The translations under genes were made by a program, and so were the position numbers. Under the pieces are notes generated by a model that searched no databases, was not told where the DNA came from, and saw only the letters and a list, made by a program, of their open reading frames with translations. Below are positions 26,201-34,730 of a stretch of 45,701 bases of DNA, piece after piece. Within the stretch, counting starts at the first letter, position 1. Every line of letters begins with the position of its first letter. The stretch is from DATAMF01 sp964472565 (GTDB lineage Bacteria; Chloroflexota; Anaerolineae; Aggregatilineales; Aggregatilineaceae): contig CAYYNB010000026.1 of the NCBI GenBank assembly GCA_964472565.1, positions 1 through 45,701 of the forward strand, in the 5' to 3' direction.

Positions 26201-29200
26201 TTTTATGAAGCCAGCCGTTCTATTTCGCGGGCGGCCAACATGGAACAACTGCTTCAGACGACGTTAGCTCAAGTGACTACACTTAAGCCTGATCAGACGC
26301 TTATTCTGCTCAATTCTGAAACTGGACGGGGATTCCCAGAGGTTGATCTGGCCGCCGCTAACCCGGACAGCTTTTCAATTAAAGATTACCTGCTCCCGCT
26401 AGAGCCACTCTTTAGCGCGGATGTCGTTTCTGTTGAAAAAACAAGCGTATCCGCAGAAATACAAGACGCGCTTGAAGCGATTCAGCTTGCCCACCTGATC
26501 AGTTTTCCGCTGCGCGTGCGGGGCCAAGTCAATGGGTGGATCTGGATCGGTTACACGGCGGTGCGTGAATTGGCCCCCGAACAGCGGCGACTCATGATCA
26601 CCCTGGCTGACCAAGCTGCCGTCACGATTGAAAACCAGCGGTTGTTTTTCCGCACGCAAGAAGCACTGCAAGATACTGCTACGCTGTACCAAGCAAGCCG
26701 AGCGATTGCAAACGCGAAGACGCCGATGGATATTTTGCAGGTTTTCTTAAACTTCGCGGCTCCGCAAGCTGTCGTACATGCAGCCCTTTATTTGATGGTT
26801 GTTGAGAAGGAAGTGGAAAACAGGATTACATCTGTCCAAGTGGCTGCGGTGTGGGGAAACCAGTCAAGCACCTATGCTAACCAACGCTATCTTCTGGATC
26901 AATTCGCCTTTTGGAACTACGTCAGTTCGCCTGAAGCTGTGGCACTGGATGATGTAAGTCAAAGCTCGTCGGCCAAAGCCCTTCAGACCTTCGAGCAACT
27001 TGGTATCCGAGCGGCGGTATTCGTTCCGCTTAAGGTTGCGGGGCGCTTGTTGGGTGCGATTCTGATTGGACTGCCGGAGATTTGGAGACACGAAGAGACC
27101 GAAATTCGTATTTACGAGTCGCTCTCTGACCAGGCGGCGATTGCACTGGAAAACTCGCGGCTGTACCAACAGACCCAGCGCCGCGCCCGGCAGTTGGCAA
27201 CAGCCGCCGAAATCAGCGGGGCGGTCACATCGATCTTACAGTTGGATGAACTGCTGTCGCAAGTGGTTAATCTGATCCGGGATTCGTTTGATTACGATCA
27301 CACGCAGGTATTTCTGGTAGATGGTGAAAATGCGAAACTGGTAGCGTCCACCGGGGAAGTTGGACGGCGGCTGCTGGAGCGGCAGCACTTTTTGCCAGTC
27401 GGATCGCAATCGGTTATCGGGCAAGTTACGGCAACAGGCAGGCCGCAGATTGCACTGGATACGGCGGATGCGCGTGTGGTCCATCGCCCCAATCCGCTGC
27501 TTCCCAATACCCGCTCTGAAATGGCGCTCCCGCTGATTGCTCGCGGGCAAATTCTGGGGGCGTTGGATGTCCAGAGCAATCAGCCCGCCGCTTTCAACGA
27601 TGAAGATACGCGCGTCTTGTCGTCGTTGGCGGACCTGGTGGCAACCGCGATTGACAATGCGCGCCTCTTCGAAGTTTCGGAGCAGCGGGCAGAAGAAATG
27701 TCATTTCTGTTTAATGTTACCACCGCCGCGACACGTTCACCCGATTTAAATGAATCGCTGCAACAGGTGGTCCAAACCCTGCGGGAAAGTATGGATGTAT
27801 CCAATGCCAGTGTTTTCCTGCCTGGGGAAGCCGGGCAATACCTGATCAAAGGTGCGGATACGGGAGAAGCGGGCACAGAAACGGTTTCTTCAACACTGGA
27901 CATTGATCGAGGACTAGTCGGTTGGGTTGCTCGAAATGTCGAACCCGTCATTATCGGTGATCTAGATGCTGATCCACGCCGTCTGCCTGTTGAGTCAGCG
28001 GCGCGTTCGGTTATCGCTATTCCGCTGGTCGCTGCTGGTAATCTGGCGGGGGTGCTAGTGGCGGAAAGTGAACAACTGAATGCATTTGATGAAAACGATC
28101 TCCAACTGCTGCAAACACTGAGCGGGTCTTTGGCCGCTATCGTGCAGAATTCGCGCCTGTTGAGTGAAGTACAGGCGGCAAATGAACGGCTGCTTGAAGT
28201 AGACCGGCTAAAGACTAACTTCCTAGCCGCGATGAGTCACGAGCTGCGCACACCACTTAATTCCATTATTGGCTTTTCGCGCGTCATCCTAAAAGAGATC
28301 GATGGCCCGCTCACCGAGATGCAGGAACAAGACCTGAACACCATCTATGAGAGCGGTAAACACCTGCTCGGACTGGTAAACGACATCCTCGATCAGGCCA
28401 AGATCGAAGCCGGGAAGATGGAACTATCCTTCGGATATTTCAAGCTGCAAGATGTGATTCATGGGGTGATGTCTACCGCAATCGGGCTGACACGAGACAA
28501 ACCAATCAAACTCCATACGGAGGTGGATGAGAATCTGCCGGAGGCTTACGGTGACGAATTCCGCACGCGGCAAGTGCTGCTGAACCTCGTGTCGAATGCC
28601 AGTAAATTTACACCAGAAGGCACTATTCGGGTCTCTGCTTTTCCAGTGGTCGAACAGGGGCGACAGTTTGTCCAGGTGTCGGTGGCGGATACAGGCATTG
28701 GTATCGCTGAAAAAGATATGCCGCTGTTGTTTGAGGCGTTCCAGCAGATTGATAATTCGACCACGCGCACCGCTGAAGGTACCGGGTTGGGCCTACCGCT
28801 GGCGAAATCGCTGTGTGAATTGCAAGGCGGACGGATTTGGGTTGAGAGCCAACCGCATGCCGGTTCAACATTTAGCTTCACAATACCGCTTGCTCCCGAA
28901 GAAAAGCCCGACGAAAAAGCGGTGATCGATGACAGTGAATTCGAAGACCTACCGGAAGAAGTCCCCGCTGCTACGCGAAAAATACTGGTCGTTGAGGATG
29001 ATGCCGGGATGATTGATCTGTACCGCCGCTATCTTGCGCGGGATGGTTACGATGTGGTGGGCGTTACCCGGCCTGAAGACGCCGAGGAAATGGTGGTTGT
29101 TCACCAACCGTTGATGGTGCTGTTGGATGTTAATATGCCCAACCGAGATGGATGGACCGTATTGGAAAGCCTGAAACAACTGCGAGATACTTTCGATACG

Positions 29201-29710
29201 CCGGTGGTCGTGTGTAGTATTGACAACCATGTGGAACGCGGGCTTCAACTCGGCGCGCTGGATTATCTGGTCAAACCATTCACCGAGGAGCAGTTACTTC
29301 AGACGGTTCGCCAGATTGAACTGAAAGCGAACTGCCCTAAAATTCTTCTGGTGGATGATCAACCGGATAGTATCCGCGTGTTCCGGGAAGCGCTCGAATC
29401 GTCAGGGCAATACCACGTGTTGGTGGCAACCGACGGACAGCAGGCAATTGAGATACTGCGGAAATCACAACGGATTGGGCTGGTAATCCTTGATTTGCGA
29501 ATGCCAGAAGTGGACGGGTTCCAAGTGTTAGAGGCACTGCGGTCTAATCCTCACACGGCTTATATCCCGGTGCTGGTCCTCACCGCAGACGAGATCAGCC
29601 GTGCAGAACGCGATATACTGGATGCCATCGATATCTATCGTAAAGACACGGTAGATGAACAGGTTTTGCTGGATCAAATTTCAGCGCGCTTAGGAGAGCG
29701 CCTTAAGTGA
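23198..29710 (+). CDS. Giant hybrid histidine kinase (TM-HAMP-GAFx7-PAS-HisKA-HATPase-REC-REC)
   Basis: 2170 residues. TM1 is about 10-30, with a small extracytoplasmic loop, TM2 about 148-172 and HAMP to about 225. GAF1 (250-412) precedes a short GAF-like module (415-525, with EINDLNRQLTRNTW). Further GAFs lie near 530-705 and 710-862, PAS at 865-985, then GAFs at 995-1155, 1158-1330, 1335-1495 and 1497-1662. The HisKA phospho-histidine is H1681 (SHELRTPLNS). HATPase boxes are NLVSNASKF, DTGIGI and GTGLGLPLAK. Two C-terminal receivers have acceptors D1977 and D2099 with full acidic pockets; no HPt or DNA-binding domain follows. Likely substrates are its own receivers, the DivK-like protein, and the REC-tagged enzyme downstream. 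ATG 23198 or 23201 can start it; it overlaps both neighbours (17 and 4 nt). Confidence 0.9.
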   Translation: MMRKFNLQIRLILFIMLALVVITAVVQVVQTLNGRDGLVEAERQRSLALASSVNIPEANLGKLVAQSEDIDFITIVTPDGEVIAHSDAAYQQQKIAELANLSLSETIRRDVPGFGTVYLTSSQSNDAAMPGTIISVGAAAEAIDQRLQRGILLSILAAGGGMLFVGGLVVLYIRKTVSIPARRLREGAHILGKGNLAHRISAAGSPELQDLTEALNQMAAALELSQEELQSLYQNAERRVEERTRDLEISSEIGRVATRLHDADLVMQETLEQIRRRFTLIYHAQVFLVDDVNQYAILVKSTGEVGQKLIQFQHKLSVGSDSVIGYVTAEGKTLIASNTRKAEVPWQPNPLLPETRAEMALPLAIEGRVIGALDVQSKEPDVFTPDMVRLFEVLAGQLAIAIENARLLAESQRRVSEINDLNRQLTRNTWQTYIEEGRAQNAPGYQYDLHAIQPLNESVKPLSAAHTEVPIQVRGEQIGTLITAAAEGNTLLDEDRALAEAVAERVALAVENARLFHETQQALAETEQLYETARAVSSVSELVEIYQLIVDQLSTPSYVDWIEILLSGPDPTLAQYLESAYSWSQQRGLFNTDERLPILPLTYSPEDLLPVDVPVIYADVTREMRPEHPLYSIFVQGGMRGCILVPLSAGVRWFGMLVCGSRRTRVFEAGYVTFASALADQLTIAIENRRLFDEAQSEARRARALAEAGQLASQIGGGYESGLQNLFEAVAGPGHYDRWWFGTFSHNYARLERVAASSEQFPEMVDVGNDLNALAEAARISEIVLVNDSADHPVVTPEAAQIWGKHLTVPVKIANNVVGVLLIGRSTDDANLDERDIQLAATLASQVAVATENRRLYAQAESQRQNLQTIVNAMPTGILVMDQGGEIVLSNRALEQLLGPQMKPGVSEQPQPYPVVHTNTNQPYELNDWPLAKVFDLGEPVLVDDMTIVQPGGTKVNVMASAAPIYDGEGHVTAVVGAFQDITELQELEQALQSSLRETTLFYEASRSISRAANMEQLLQTTLAQVTTLKPDQTLILLNSETGRGFPEVDLAAANPDSFSIKDYLLPLEPLFSADVVSVEKTSVSAEIQDALEAIQLAHLISFPLRVRGQVNGWIWIGYTAVRELAPEQRRLMITLADQAAVTIENQRLFFRTQEALQDTATLYQASRAIANAKTPMDILQVFLNFAAPQAVVHAALYLMVVEKEVENRITSVQVAAVWGNQSSTYANQRYLLDQFAFWNYVSSPEAVALDDVSQSSSAKALQTFEQLGIRAAVFVPLKVAGRLLGAILIGLPEIWRHEETEIRIYESLSDQAAIALENSRLYQQTQRRARQLATAAEISGAVTSILQLDELLSQVVNLIRDSFDYDHTQVFLVDGENAKLVASTGEVGRRLLERQHFLPVGSQSVIGQVTATGRPQIALDTADARVVHRPNPLLPNTRSEMALPLIARGQILGALDVQSNQPAAFNDEDTRVLSSLADLVATAIDNARLFEVSEQRAEEMSFLFNVTTAATRSPDLNESLQQVVQTLRESMDVSNASVFLPGEAGQYLIKGADTGEAGTETVSSTLDIDRGLVGWVARNVEPVIIGDLDADPRRLPVESAARSVIAIPLVAAGNLAGVLVAESEQLNAFDENDLQLLQTLSGSLAAIVQNSRLLSEVQAANERLLEVDRLKTNFLAAMSHELRTPLNSIIGFSRVILKEIDGPLTEMQEQDLNTIYESGKHLLGLVNDILDQAKIEAGKMELSFGYFKLQDVIHGVMSTAIGLTRDKPIKLHTEVDENLPEAYGDEFRTRQVLLNLVSNASKFTPEGTIRVSAFPVVEQGRQFVQVSVADTGIGIAEKDMPLLFEAFQQIDNSTTRTAEGTGLGLPLAKSLCELQGGRIWVESQPHAGSTFSFTIPLAPEEKPDEKAVIDDSEFEDLPEEVPAATRKILVVEDDAGMIDLYRRYLARDGYDVVGVTRPEDAEEMVVVHQPLMVLLDVNMPNRDGWTVLESLKQLRDTFDTPVVVCSIDNHVERGLQLGALDYLVKPFTEEQLLQTVRQIELKANCPKILLVDDQPDSIRVFREALESSGQYHVLVATDGQQAIEILRKSQRIGLVILDLRMPEVDGFQVLEALRSNPHTAYIPVLVLTADEISRAERDILDAIDIYRKDTVDEQVLLDQISARLGERLK

Positions 29711-31341
29711 TTAAACGGTCTATTGAACTCCATTGTACCAATTGCAAATATGACATGATTTACGAGGGCGGGAAAACAACCTGCCCTCGTTGTGGAGAAA
29801 CGATTCTTGAAGCACGCTATAACTTAGATGCGCTGCGGTCTTCAAATCAAATCGATGAAATATTACGGCGGAAGCCGGGTGTCTGGCGCTATTTTGAAAT
29901 GCTGCCGCTGCTTGATCGCTCGAATATTGTGACGATGGGCGAAGGCGGCACGCCGATGTTTAAGGCGCTGAATTTGGGTGTGATGCTGGGGCTGAGGAAC
30001 TTATATATCAAAGATGAACGACAAGGGCCAACCGGATCGTTCAAAGATCGCCAAGCGACGGTTGCTATTTCGGTGTTGAAGGAACAGGGCGTGCGAGAAG
30101 CGGTTGTTGCCTCAACGGGCAATGTTGCCATTGCTTACGCCGCCTATGCCGCACGTGCGGGGATCAAACTGTGGGCGTTTCTAACAAGCCAAGTCCCTGG
30201 CGAAAAAATGCGCGAGGTAGCCTTGTATGGCGCAGAAGTTATCAAGGTTACAGGATCGTATGATGCGACAAAAGAATTAGCCGCCGAATTTGCGCATTCG
30301 CGTAAGCTGTTTCTGGATCGTGGCGTGAAAACGGTGGCCGCTATCGAAAGCATGAAAACGATGGCGTATGAGATCGCGGAGGACTTAAACTGGCGAGCGC
30401 CGGACTGGTTTATTCAGGGCGTCAGTGGGGGAATGGGGCCAATCGGTGTCGCTAAAGGCTTTGAAGAGCTGATGTGGCTGGGATTAGCGGATAAAGTGCC
30501 GTCGATAGGGATTGTTCAGTCGGAAGGCTGCGCGCCGATGATTCAGGCGTATAAAGCCGGACAACGGATTGCGGTGCCGGTTGAGAATCCTCAAACTCTG
30601 ATCGCTACACTGAGCACCGGGCGTCCAGGGCGATCCTATGAAATGTTGTGGGATCTGATGCAAAAGTATGGTGGGGCCGCAGAAAGTGCGAGCGATGAAG
30701 AAGCGTTTGACGCGATGAGACTATTGGCACGGATCGATGGTCTATCGGTCGAACCGGCGACGGCTGTCGCATTTGCGGGATTATTCAAAATGGTGCGTAA
30801 TGGTAGCATCAAACCGGATGATGTTGTGGTGATCAACTGCTCAGGGCATACATTCCCGGTTGAGAAACAAATATTGGGCGATCAGTGGGCGCGGCAGGTT
30901 GACGTTTCGAAGATGGGCCGTGTGGCACTGCCTGAAGAGGGGCTGCTCGCCGCGCTGGAACAAGTTGAAACCAGTATCAGCCGCATCGTCGTAATCGAAG
31001 ACAAGCCTGATGCGGCACGATTGATCAGCCGCATTTTGCAGACGCAGGGACATCAAGTTGAAATTGCCTATGAAGGCACGGTGGGACTAGAGTTGATTCG
31101 GCGGACCAAACCGGATGTCATCATCACCGATTTGATGATGCCCGGAATTGATGGTTTTCAAGTTGTGGATATGTTAAAAGCAGATCCGGAACTCAACCGC
31201 ATTCCCATTATTGTACTCACTGCAAAAGATTTGACGCCTCGTGAGCAAGAGCGATTAAGCGGGCAAATTGATGCACTGTTACAAAAGGGTAGTTTTCTCG
31301 ATGAAGAACTGCTGCACAGTATTATCAATACCCTACACTAA
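29707..31341 (+). CDS. thrC: Threonine synthase-like PLP enzyme fused to a receiver domain
   Basis: A 544-residue fusion. The N-terminal zinc ribbon has C10-C13 and C26-C29. The fold-II PLP domain (about 60-410) carries K113 in GSFKDRQ (Schiff base), the phosphate-cup sequence STGNVAIAYAAY (136-147) and a threonine-synthase-like TLSTGRPG/GLSVEPATAVAFAG region. Residues 425-544 form an intact receiver: E431-D432, acceptor D475 in IITDLMMPG, T505 and K527. The likely reaction is O-phosphohomoserine to threonine, but substrate use is not proved by sequence, and this copy sits in a signalling operon, not with hom/thrB. GTG 29707 overlaps the kinase TGA by 4 nt, so coupling to the kinase is strong. 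It may be a phosphorylation-controlled enzyme, or an enzyme fold reused as a signal sensor. Confidence 0.88.
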   Translation: MIKRSIELHCTNCKYDMIYEGGKTTCPRCGETILEARYNLDALRSSNQIDEILRRKPGVWRYFEMLPLLDRSNIVTMGEGGTPMFKALNLGVMLGLRNLYIKDERQGPTGSFKDRQATVAISVLKEQGVREAVVASTGNVAIAYAAYAARAGIKLWAFLTSQVPGEKMREVALYGAEVIKVTGSYDATKELAAEFAHSRKLFLDRGVKTVAAIESMKTMAYEIAEDLNWRAPDWFIQGVSGGMGPIGVAKGFEELMWLGLADKVPSIGIVQSEGCAPMIQAYKAGQRIAVPVENPQTLIATLSTGRPGRSYEMLWDLMQKYGGAAESASDEEAFDAMRLLARIDGLSVEPATAVAFAGLFKMVRNGSIKPDDVVVINCSGHTFPVEKQILGDQWARQVDVSKMGRVALPEEGLLAALEQVETSISRIVVIEDKPDAARLISRILQTQGHQVEIAYEGTVGLELIRRTKPDVIITDLMMPGIDGFQVVDMLKADPELNRIPIIVLTAKDLTPREQERLSGQIDALLQKGSFLDEELLHSIINTLH

Positions 31342-31361
31342 CGAATGTGGAAATATGATCA

Positions 31362-32630
31362 ATGAGCCAACAAGCCACCATTCTATATATTGAAGATGAT
31401 GAGGCCAGTCGAGTTCTGATCCAACGGATTTTAACCTATTCGGGGTATCGGGTACTGGCCGCCAGCCGAGGGTTGGAGGGGCTGGATTTAGCCAAAAAAT
31501 TCAGGCCGGACCTGATCTTAACCGACATCAACCTGCCTGATTTGAGCGGGCGCGAGATCACCGTCCGGCTGCGATCTGATCCGCGTTTAGCTAATGTTCC
31601 CATTGTTGCTATTACGGCGCAGATTCACAGTTATGAGCGTGATAAAACGTTCGCGGCGGGTGTGACAGGTTATTTGACCAAACCAATTGATGTCAGCACA
31701 TTGATTAGCCGGATCGAGGAATATCTACATGGGTATCATGATCCGGTGGATGAAGGGGCCATGGAATCGGCACAGAATGCTTATACCCAAGAATTGGTTG
31801 AACGACTGGAAGCCAATGTACGGGAATTGGAATCCAGCAACCGGGACCTGCGACGCCTGGATGGGATTAAAGACGATTTTATCCAGTTGACTGCACATGA
31901 GCTTCGGACGCCGCTCACCACAGTCTATGGTTACAGCCTCCTGGTTCAAAGTTCAGCGCCTGTCCAGACGCTCATGGCACAAAATGAAGAGGTCCGAATG
32001 CTGCTCGATGGTCTGATTACTTCAGTCGAGCGGCTACATTCGGTGGTGAGTGAAATCATCACCGTTTCCCGAATCGCATCGGGCCGGGTAGATATTAAAT
32101 TGGGTCCGACCAATTTGGCGAAAGTAATGCAGGGGATTATTGAGGATTATAAGTCGATTATTGAACAACGAAACTTAAAAGTTATTTTTGATCAGTCTGA
32201 ATGGCCACCTCAGGTTCACGCGGATGCCTCTTTACTGGAACTCGCATTGAGCAATCTGTTTGGGAATGCGATTAAATACACGCCGGATGGCAGAGAAATT
32301 ATCCTGAAGTCTAAAATCGAGGATGAAAAGGTCCAGATCAGCATTCAGGACAAAGGGATCGGGATTAACGCCGACGATCAGAAACGTATTTTTGATCGTT
32401 TTTACTCCGCCGGAGACACTCAACTGCATTCGACGAGCAAAACAGCCTTCCGCGGCGGCGGACTTGGGCTGGGATTGGCTATCTGCCGAGGCATTATTGA
32501 AGCGCATCATGGAAAAATCTGGGTCGAGAGTGAAGGCTGTGATGAAAAAGAACTGCCCGGTAGTACCTTTTTTGTTGAGCTGCCGCTCCGCATGAACACA
32601 ACTAATTCTGTTCGGCAAACCTATCTTTAG
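31362..32630 (+). CDS. Receiver-histidine kinase (REC-HisKA-HATPase)
   Basis: A 422-residue soluble protein. The N-terminal receiver (1-122) has E11-D12, acceptor D55 (LTDINLPD), and K107 (TKP). A coiled coil (135-170) leads to HisKA with H179 (TAHELRTPL) and a HATPase_c domain with NLFGNAIKYTPDG, DKGIGI and GLGLGLAICRGI. There is no TM. An N-terminal receiver ahead of a kinase suggests relay: phosphate from the giant hybrid kinase could switch this second kinase. It lies 20 nt after the threonine synthase fusion and 2 nt before the transporter gene. The receiver is similar to the single-domain regulator opening the operon (EDDEAS, QRILTYSGY). Confidence 0.9.
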   Translation: MSQQATILYIEDDEASRVLIQRILTYSGYRVLAASRGLEGLDLAKKFRPDLILTDINLPDLSGREITVRLRSDPRLANVPIVAITAQIHSYERDKTFAAGVTGYLTKPIDVSTLISRIEEYLHGYHDPVDEGAMESAQNAYTQELVERLEANVRELESSNRDLRRLDGIKDDFIQLTAHELRTPLTTVYGYSLLVQSSAPVQTLMAQNEEVRMLLDGLITSVERLHSVVSEIITVSRIASGRVDIKLGPTNLAKVMQGIIEDYKSIIEQRNLKVIFDQSEWPPQVHADASLLELALSNLFGNAIKYTPDGREIILKSKIEDEKVQISIQDKGIGINADDQKRIFDRFYSAGDTQLHSTSKTAFRGGGLGLGLAICRGIIEAHHGKIWVESEGCDEKELPGSTFFVELPLRMNTTNSVRQTYL

Positions 32631-32632
32631 TT

Positions 32633-33727
32633 ATGCGCACGCCCCGTTCTTCTTCACAGGATTCGCTCACGGCGGCGCTGCTCTCACCATTTTTTCTGGG
32701 ACTCGCGCCCGTATTTGGCAAACTGGCGCTGGAAGGAGGGTCGGATCCGTTTACGGTGGCAGCGGTGCGCACATCATTAGCGGCCCTGTTGTTATGGATT
32801 TTGTATTTGGTCCGCTGGCGTAAATATATTTTTATCTATACAGCGGGTTTTATGGGATGTGCCGTCGTGGGATGTGTTAACGGCATCGGATCACTGATGT
32901 ATTACAATGGATTGAGTCGTCTTGATGCCTCCGTTTCACAACTTTTGAATGGGACTTACCTGGTATTTGTGGTATTGATGGCGCGGCTGGGCGGACAGTC
33001 GTTATCGTGGCGCACGATACTGCGGGTGGTGCTGGTGTTATTTGGCCTGCTGCTGATCACCGGCGGCGTACATGGAGAAGTTAACTGGGTCGGCGTGGGG
33101 TTAATGCTGGGTAATGCTATCCTCTTTGCCGGAACCTTAGTCCTCAGCCAGCGGGTGTTATGGGAAATGCCAGCCCAGACTGTCACCCTATATGTGATGA
33201 CCGTGATGGCGATTGTGGTGGTGATGGCGAGGCTGGCCTATGATATTCGATGGCTGCCACAAACCAGTCAAGCCACATGGGCGATACTGGCATTAACCCT
33301 ATCGACTGCTGTGTCACGACTCACGCTGTTTTCCGGCGTCAAAAATCTGGGCAGTTTGCAGACTACCCTGTTAGCTATCACCGAAATCGCAGTCGCAGTT
33401 GCCCTGTCGTTCATCTTCCTGGATGAACGGCTCACCGTCGTGCAGTGGATAGGTGTTGGTGCATTTATCGGGAGCTTACTGCTTCAAGGGTCGCATTATA
33501 GTGAAAATGCGCCACAGGGGGCGGTCCCGATGCCCAATATGGCGGGAATTGTATTTCAGCAAATCGCATTTGCCCATGCCTTTGGCGATAGCGGAATTTC
33601 GCAGGATGAATTAGATGCGATTCGCGAAATGATGGGGGTGGGGAAAAAGCTGCCCTCTGAACCTGATTATTCTCAACCTCCAGAGAGCGCCGATCCGCCA
33701 GAACCCGAAGTGCCGCCCGCAGTTTAG
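32633..33727 (+). CDS. EamA/DMT-family transporter
   Basis: A 364-residue membrane protein with about ten TM helices in two EamA repeats (roughly 12-140 and 155-290). Typical sequences are FGKLALEGGSDPF, VAAVRTSLAALLLW in the first repeat and ITEIAVAVALSFIFLDERLT with WIGVGAFIGSLLL in the second. A hydrophilic C-terminal tail of 70 residues, rich in Pro and acid, is unusual. The family exports or imports metabolites such as amino acids or nucleotide precursors; the substrate cannot be told. It is the last gene of the sensor operon, starting 2 nt after the kinase stop. With a threonine synthase nearby, an amino-acid substrate is a guess. Its stop overlaps the convergent HEAT-repeat gene by 4 nt. 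Confidence 0.85.
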   Translation: MRTPRSSSQDSLTAALLSPFFLGLAPVFGKLALEGGSDPFTVAAVRTSLAALLLWILYLVRWRKYIFIYTAGFMGCAVVGCVNGIGSLMYYNGLSRLDASVSQLLNGTYLVFVVLMARLGGQSLSWRTILRVVLVLFGLLLITGGVHGEVNWVGVGLMLGNAILFAGTLVLSQRVLWEMPAQTVTLYVMTVMAIVVVMARLAYDIRWLPQTSQATWAILALTLSTAVSRLTLFSGVKNLGSLQTTLLAITEIAVAVALSFIFLDERLTVVQWIGVGAFIGSLLLQGSHYSENAPQGAVPMPNMAGIVFQQIAFAHAFGDSGISQDELDAIREMMGVGKKLPSEPDYSQPPESADPPEPEVPPAV

Positions 33728-34647
33728 GTATGATCGCCACCGCGTTTAAGGAACGCAATGAGTTTCATCACCGGACGTGTGATCCGGGATGGGCGTTCGT
33801 CTTCAGCCGGGGGGGGATTCACAAGCGAGTCCTGTGCCTCCAGGGCAACCGACGGCGATGATGGTACCGATGGTGATGATTCCGGCACTGCATCTGCTGG
33901 AGGAGTGGATTTCGCAGGAAGCGGTTCGGGACTGGGTTCCTGACTCTGGGTACGTGGGGCGGGTTCTACGCTGCGGTTCGCTACATAGGCGTGCAGGGCA
34001 GCTAGCGCTTCCACTGTTCCAATTCGCCGCAGAGCAGCAGCAGCAGTCCGGCGTACAATTGGCTCTGGGTCATGCAAAGCATGGGCTAAAGGCTCGACAG
34101 CCCAGGTAGCCTGTAATTGGCCTAAAACAGCGGCTGCATTGCGGCGTACAGGCCAAGAATCGCGGCGCAGAGCACCTAATAATGTCACGACGGCGGGAGC
34201 GCTCTTCAGATCAAGCAAGGCTTCGGCAGCCGCGAGCCGCACACGAGGAGGTGATGATGCGTTCTGGAACAGCATCACCAGGGGTTCAACTGCCATTCGA
34301 TCTCCCAACGCGCCGAGTGCCTGGGCAGACTCAATTACCTGATCGGGATGGCGACTTTTTAGAACGCGAATTAAACCGTTGATGTCTTTGGATTGTACCA
34401 ACTGATGCACATCCGTGCGTTGAACAAGGTTATATAGAGCGGCAGATAAGACAGCCTGGGTCTGGGGGTCTTTTTCGCTGCGTAAGGCGTTTTTGAGAGC
34501 CGGGACCGCCTGGGCAGCATCCATGATACGGAGCGCTACCGCAGCGCGTTTTCGAATATCGGGATCGGTGTGGCTCAGTGAGGCTATCAGGCCCTGAATA
34601 TCACGCCGAGCTTGCAGTTGTCCAATCGATGAACGGGCATCTACCAT
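33724..34647 (-). CDS. HEAT-repeat (PBS lyase-like) protein
   Basis: A 307-residue soluble protein. Residues 10-225 contain about six HEAT repeats of 30-35 residues with the pattern DPDIRKRAAVALR, PPRVRLAAAEALLDL, SWPVRRNAAAVLGQL and EPIVRRTAAAALRRIG. A Pro/Ser/Glu-rich linker (about 228-285) leads to a short basic helix (RPVMKLIAFLKRGG). HEAT solenoids are protein-binding scaffolds; there are no catalytic residues to assign. It is convergent with the EamA transporter gene (4-nt overlap) and divergent from the glycine-zipper protein. No good ribosome site is obvious before ATG 34647. Confidence 0.8.
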   Translation of the reverse strand: MVDARSSIGQLQARRDIQGLIASLSHTDPDIRKRAAVALRIMDAAQAVPALKNALRSEKDPQTQAVLSAALYNLVQRTDVHQLVQSKDINGLIRVLKSRHPDQVIESAQALGALGDRMAVEPLVMLFQNASSPPRVRLAAAEALLDLKSAPAVVTLLGALRRDSWPVRRNAAAVLGQLQATWAVEPLAHALHDPEPIVRRTAAAALRRIGTVEALAALHAYVANRSVEPAPRTQSQEPSPEPLPAKSTPPADAVPESSPSVPSSPSVALEAQDSLVNPPPAEDERPSRITRPVMKLIAFLKRGGDHT

Positions 34648-34677
34648 AATAAACGCACTTCCAGTGTATGACCCACA

Positions 34678-34707
34678 TTGACATTATGTCACCAACACAA
34701 ACAAAAT
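34678..34707 (+). promoter_or_regulatory. Putative promoter with a perfect palindrome over the -35
   Basis: Consensus TTGACA (34678-34683), 18 nt, then CAAAAT (34702-34707). TGACAT-T-ATGTCA (34679-34691) is a perfect 13-bp dyad covering most of the -35, in the divergent region between the HEAT gene and the membrane protein gene. A repressor site is likely. Confidence 0.5.
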
Positions 34708-34730
34708 AGCAATAAGATTTGTAGGTGATT

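Noticed and set aside
13718..29710. Phytochrome or cyanobacteriochrome-type light sensing by the GAF domains
   Set aside because: No conserved Cys-His bilin attachment pair or DXCF motif was noticed and no heme oxygenase or bilin reductase gene is present.
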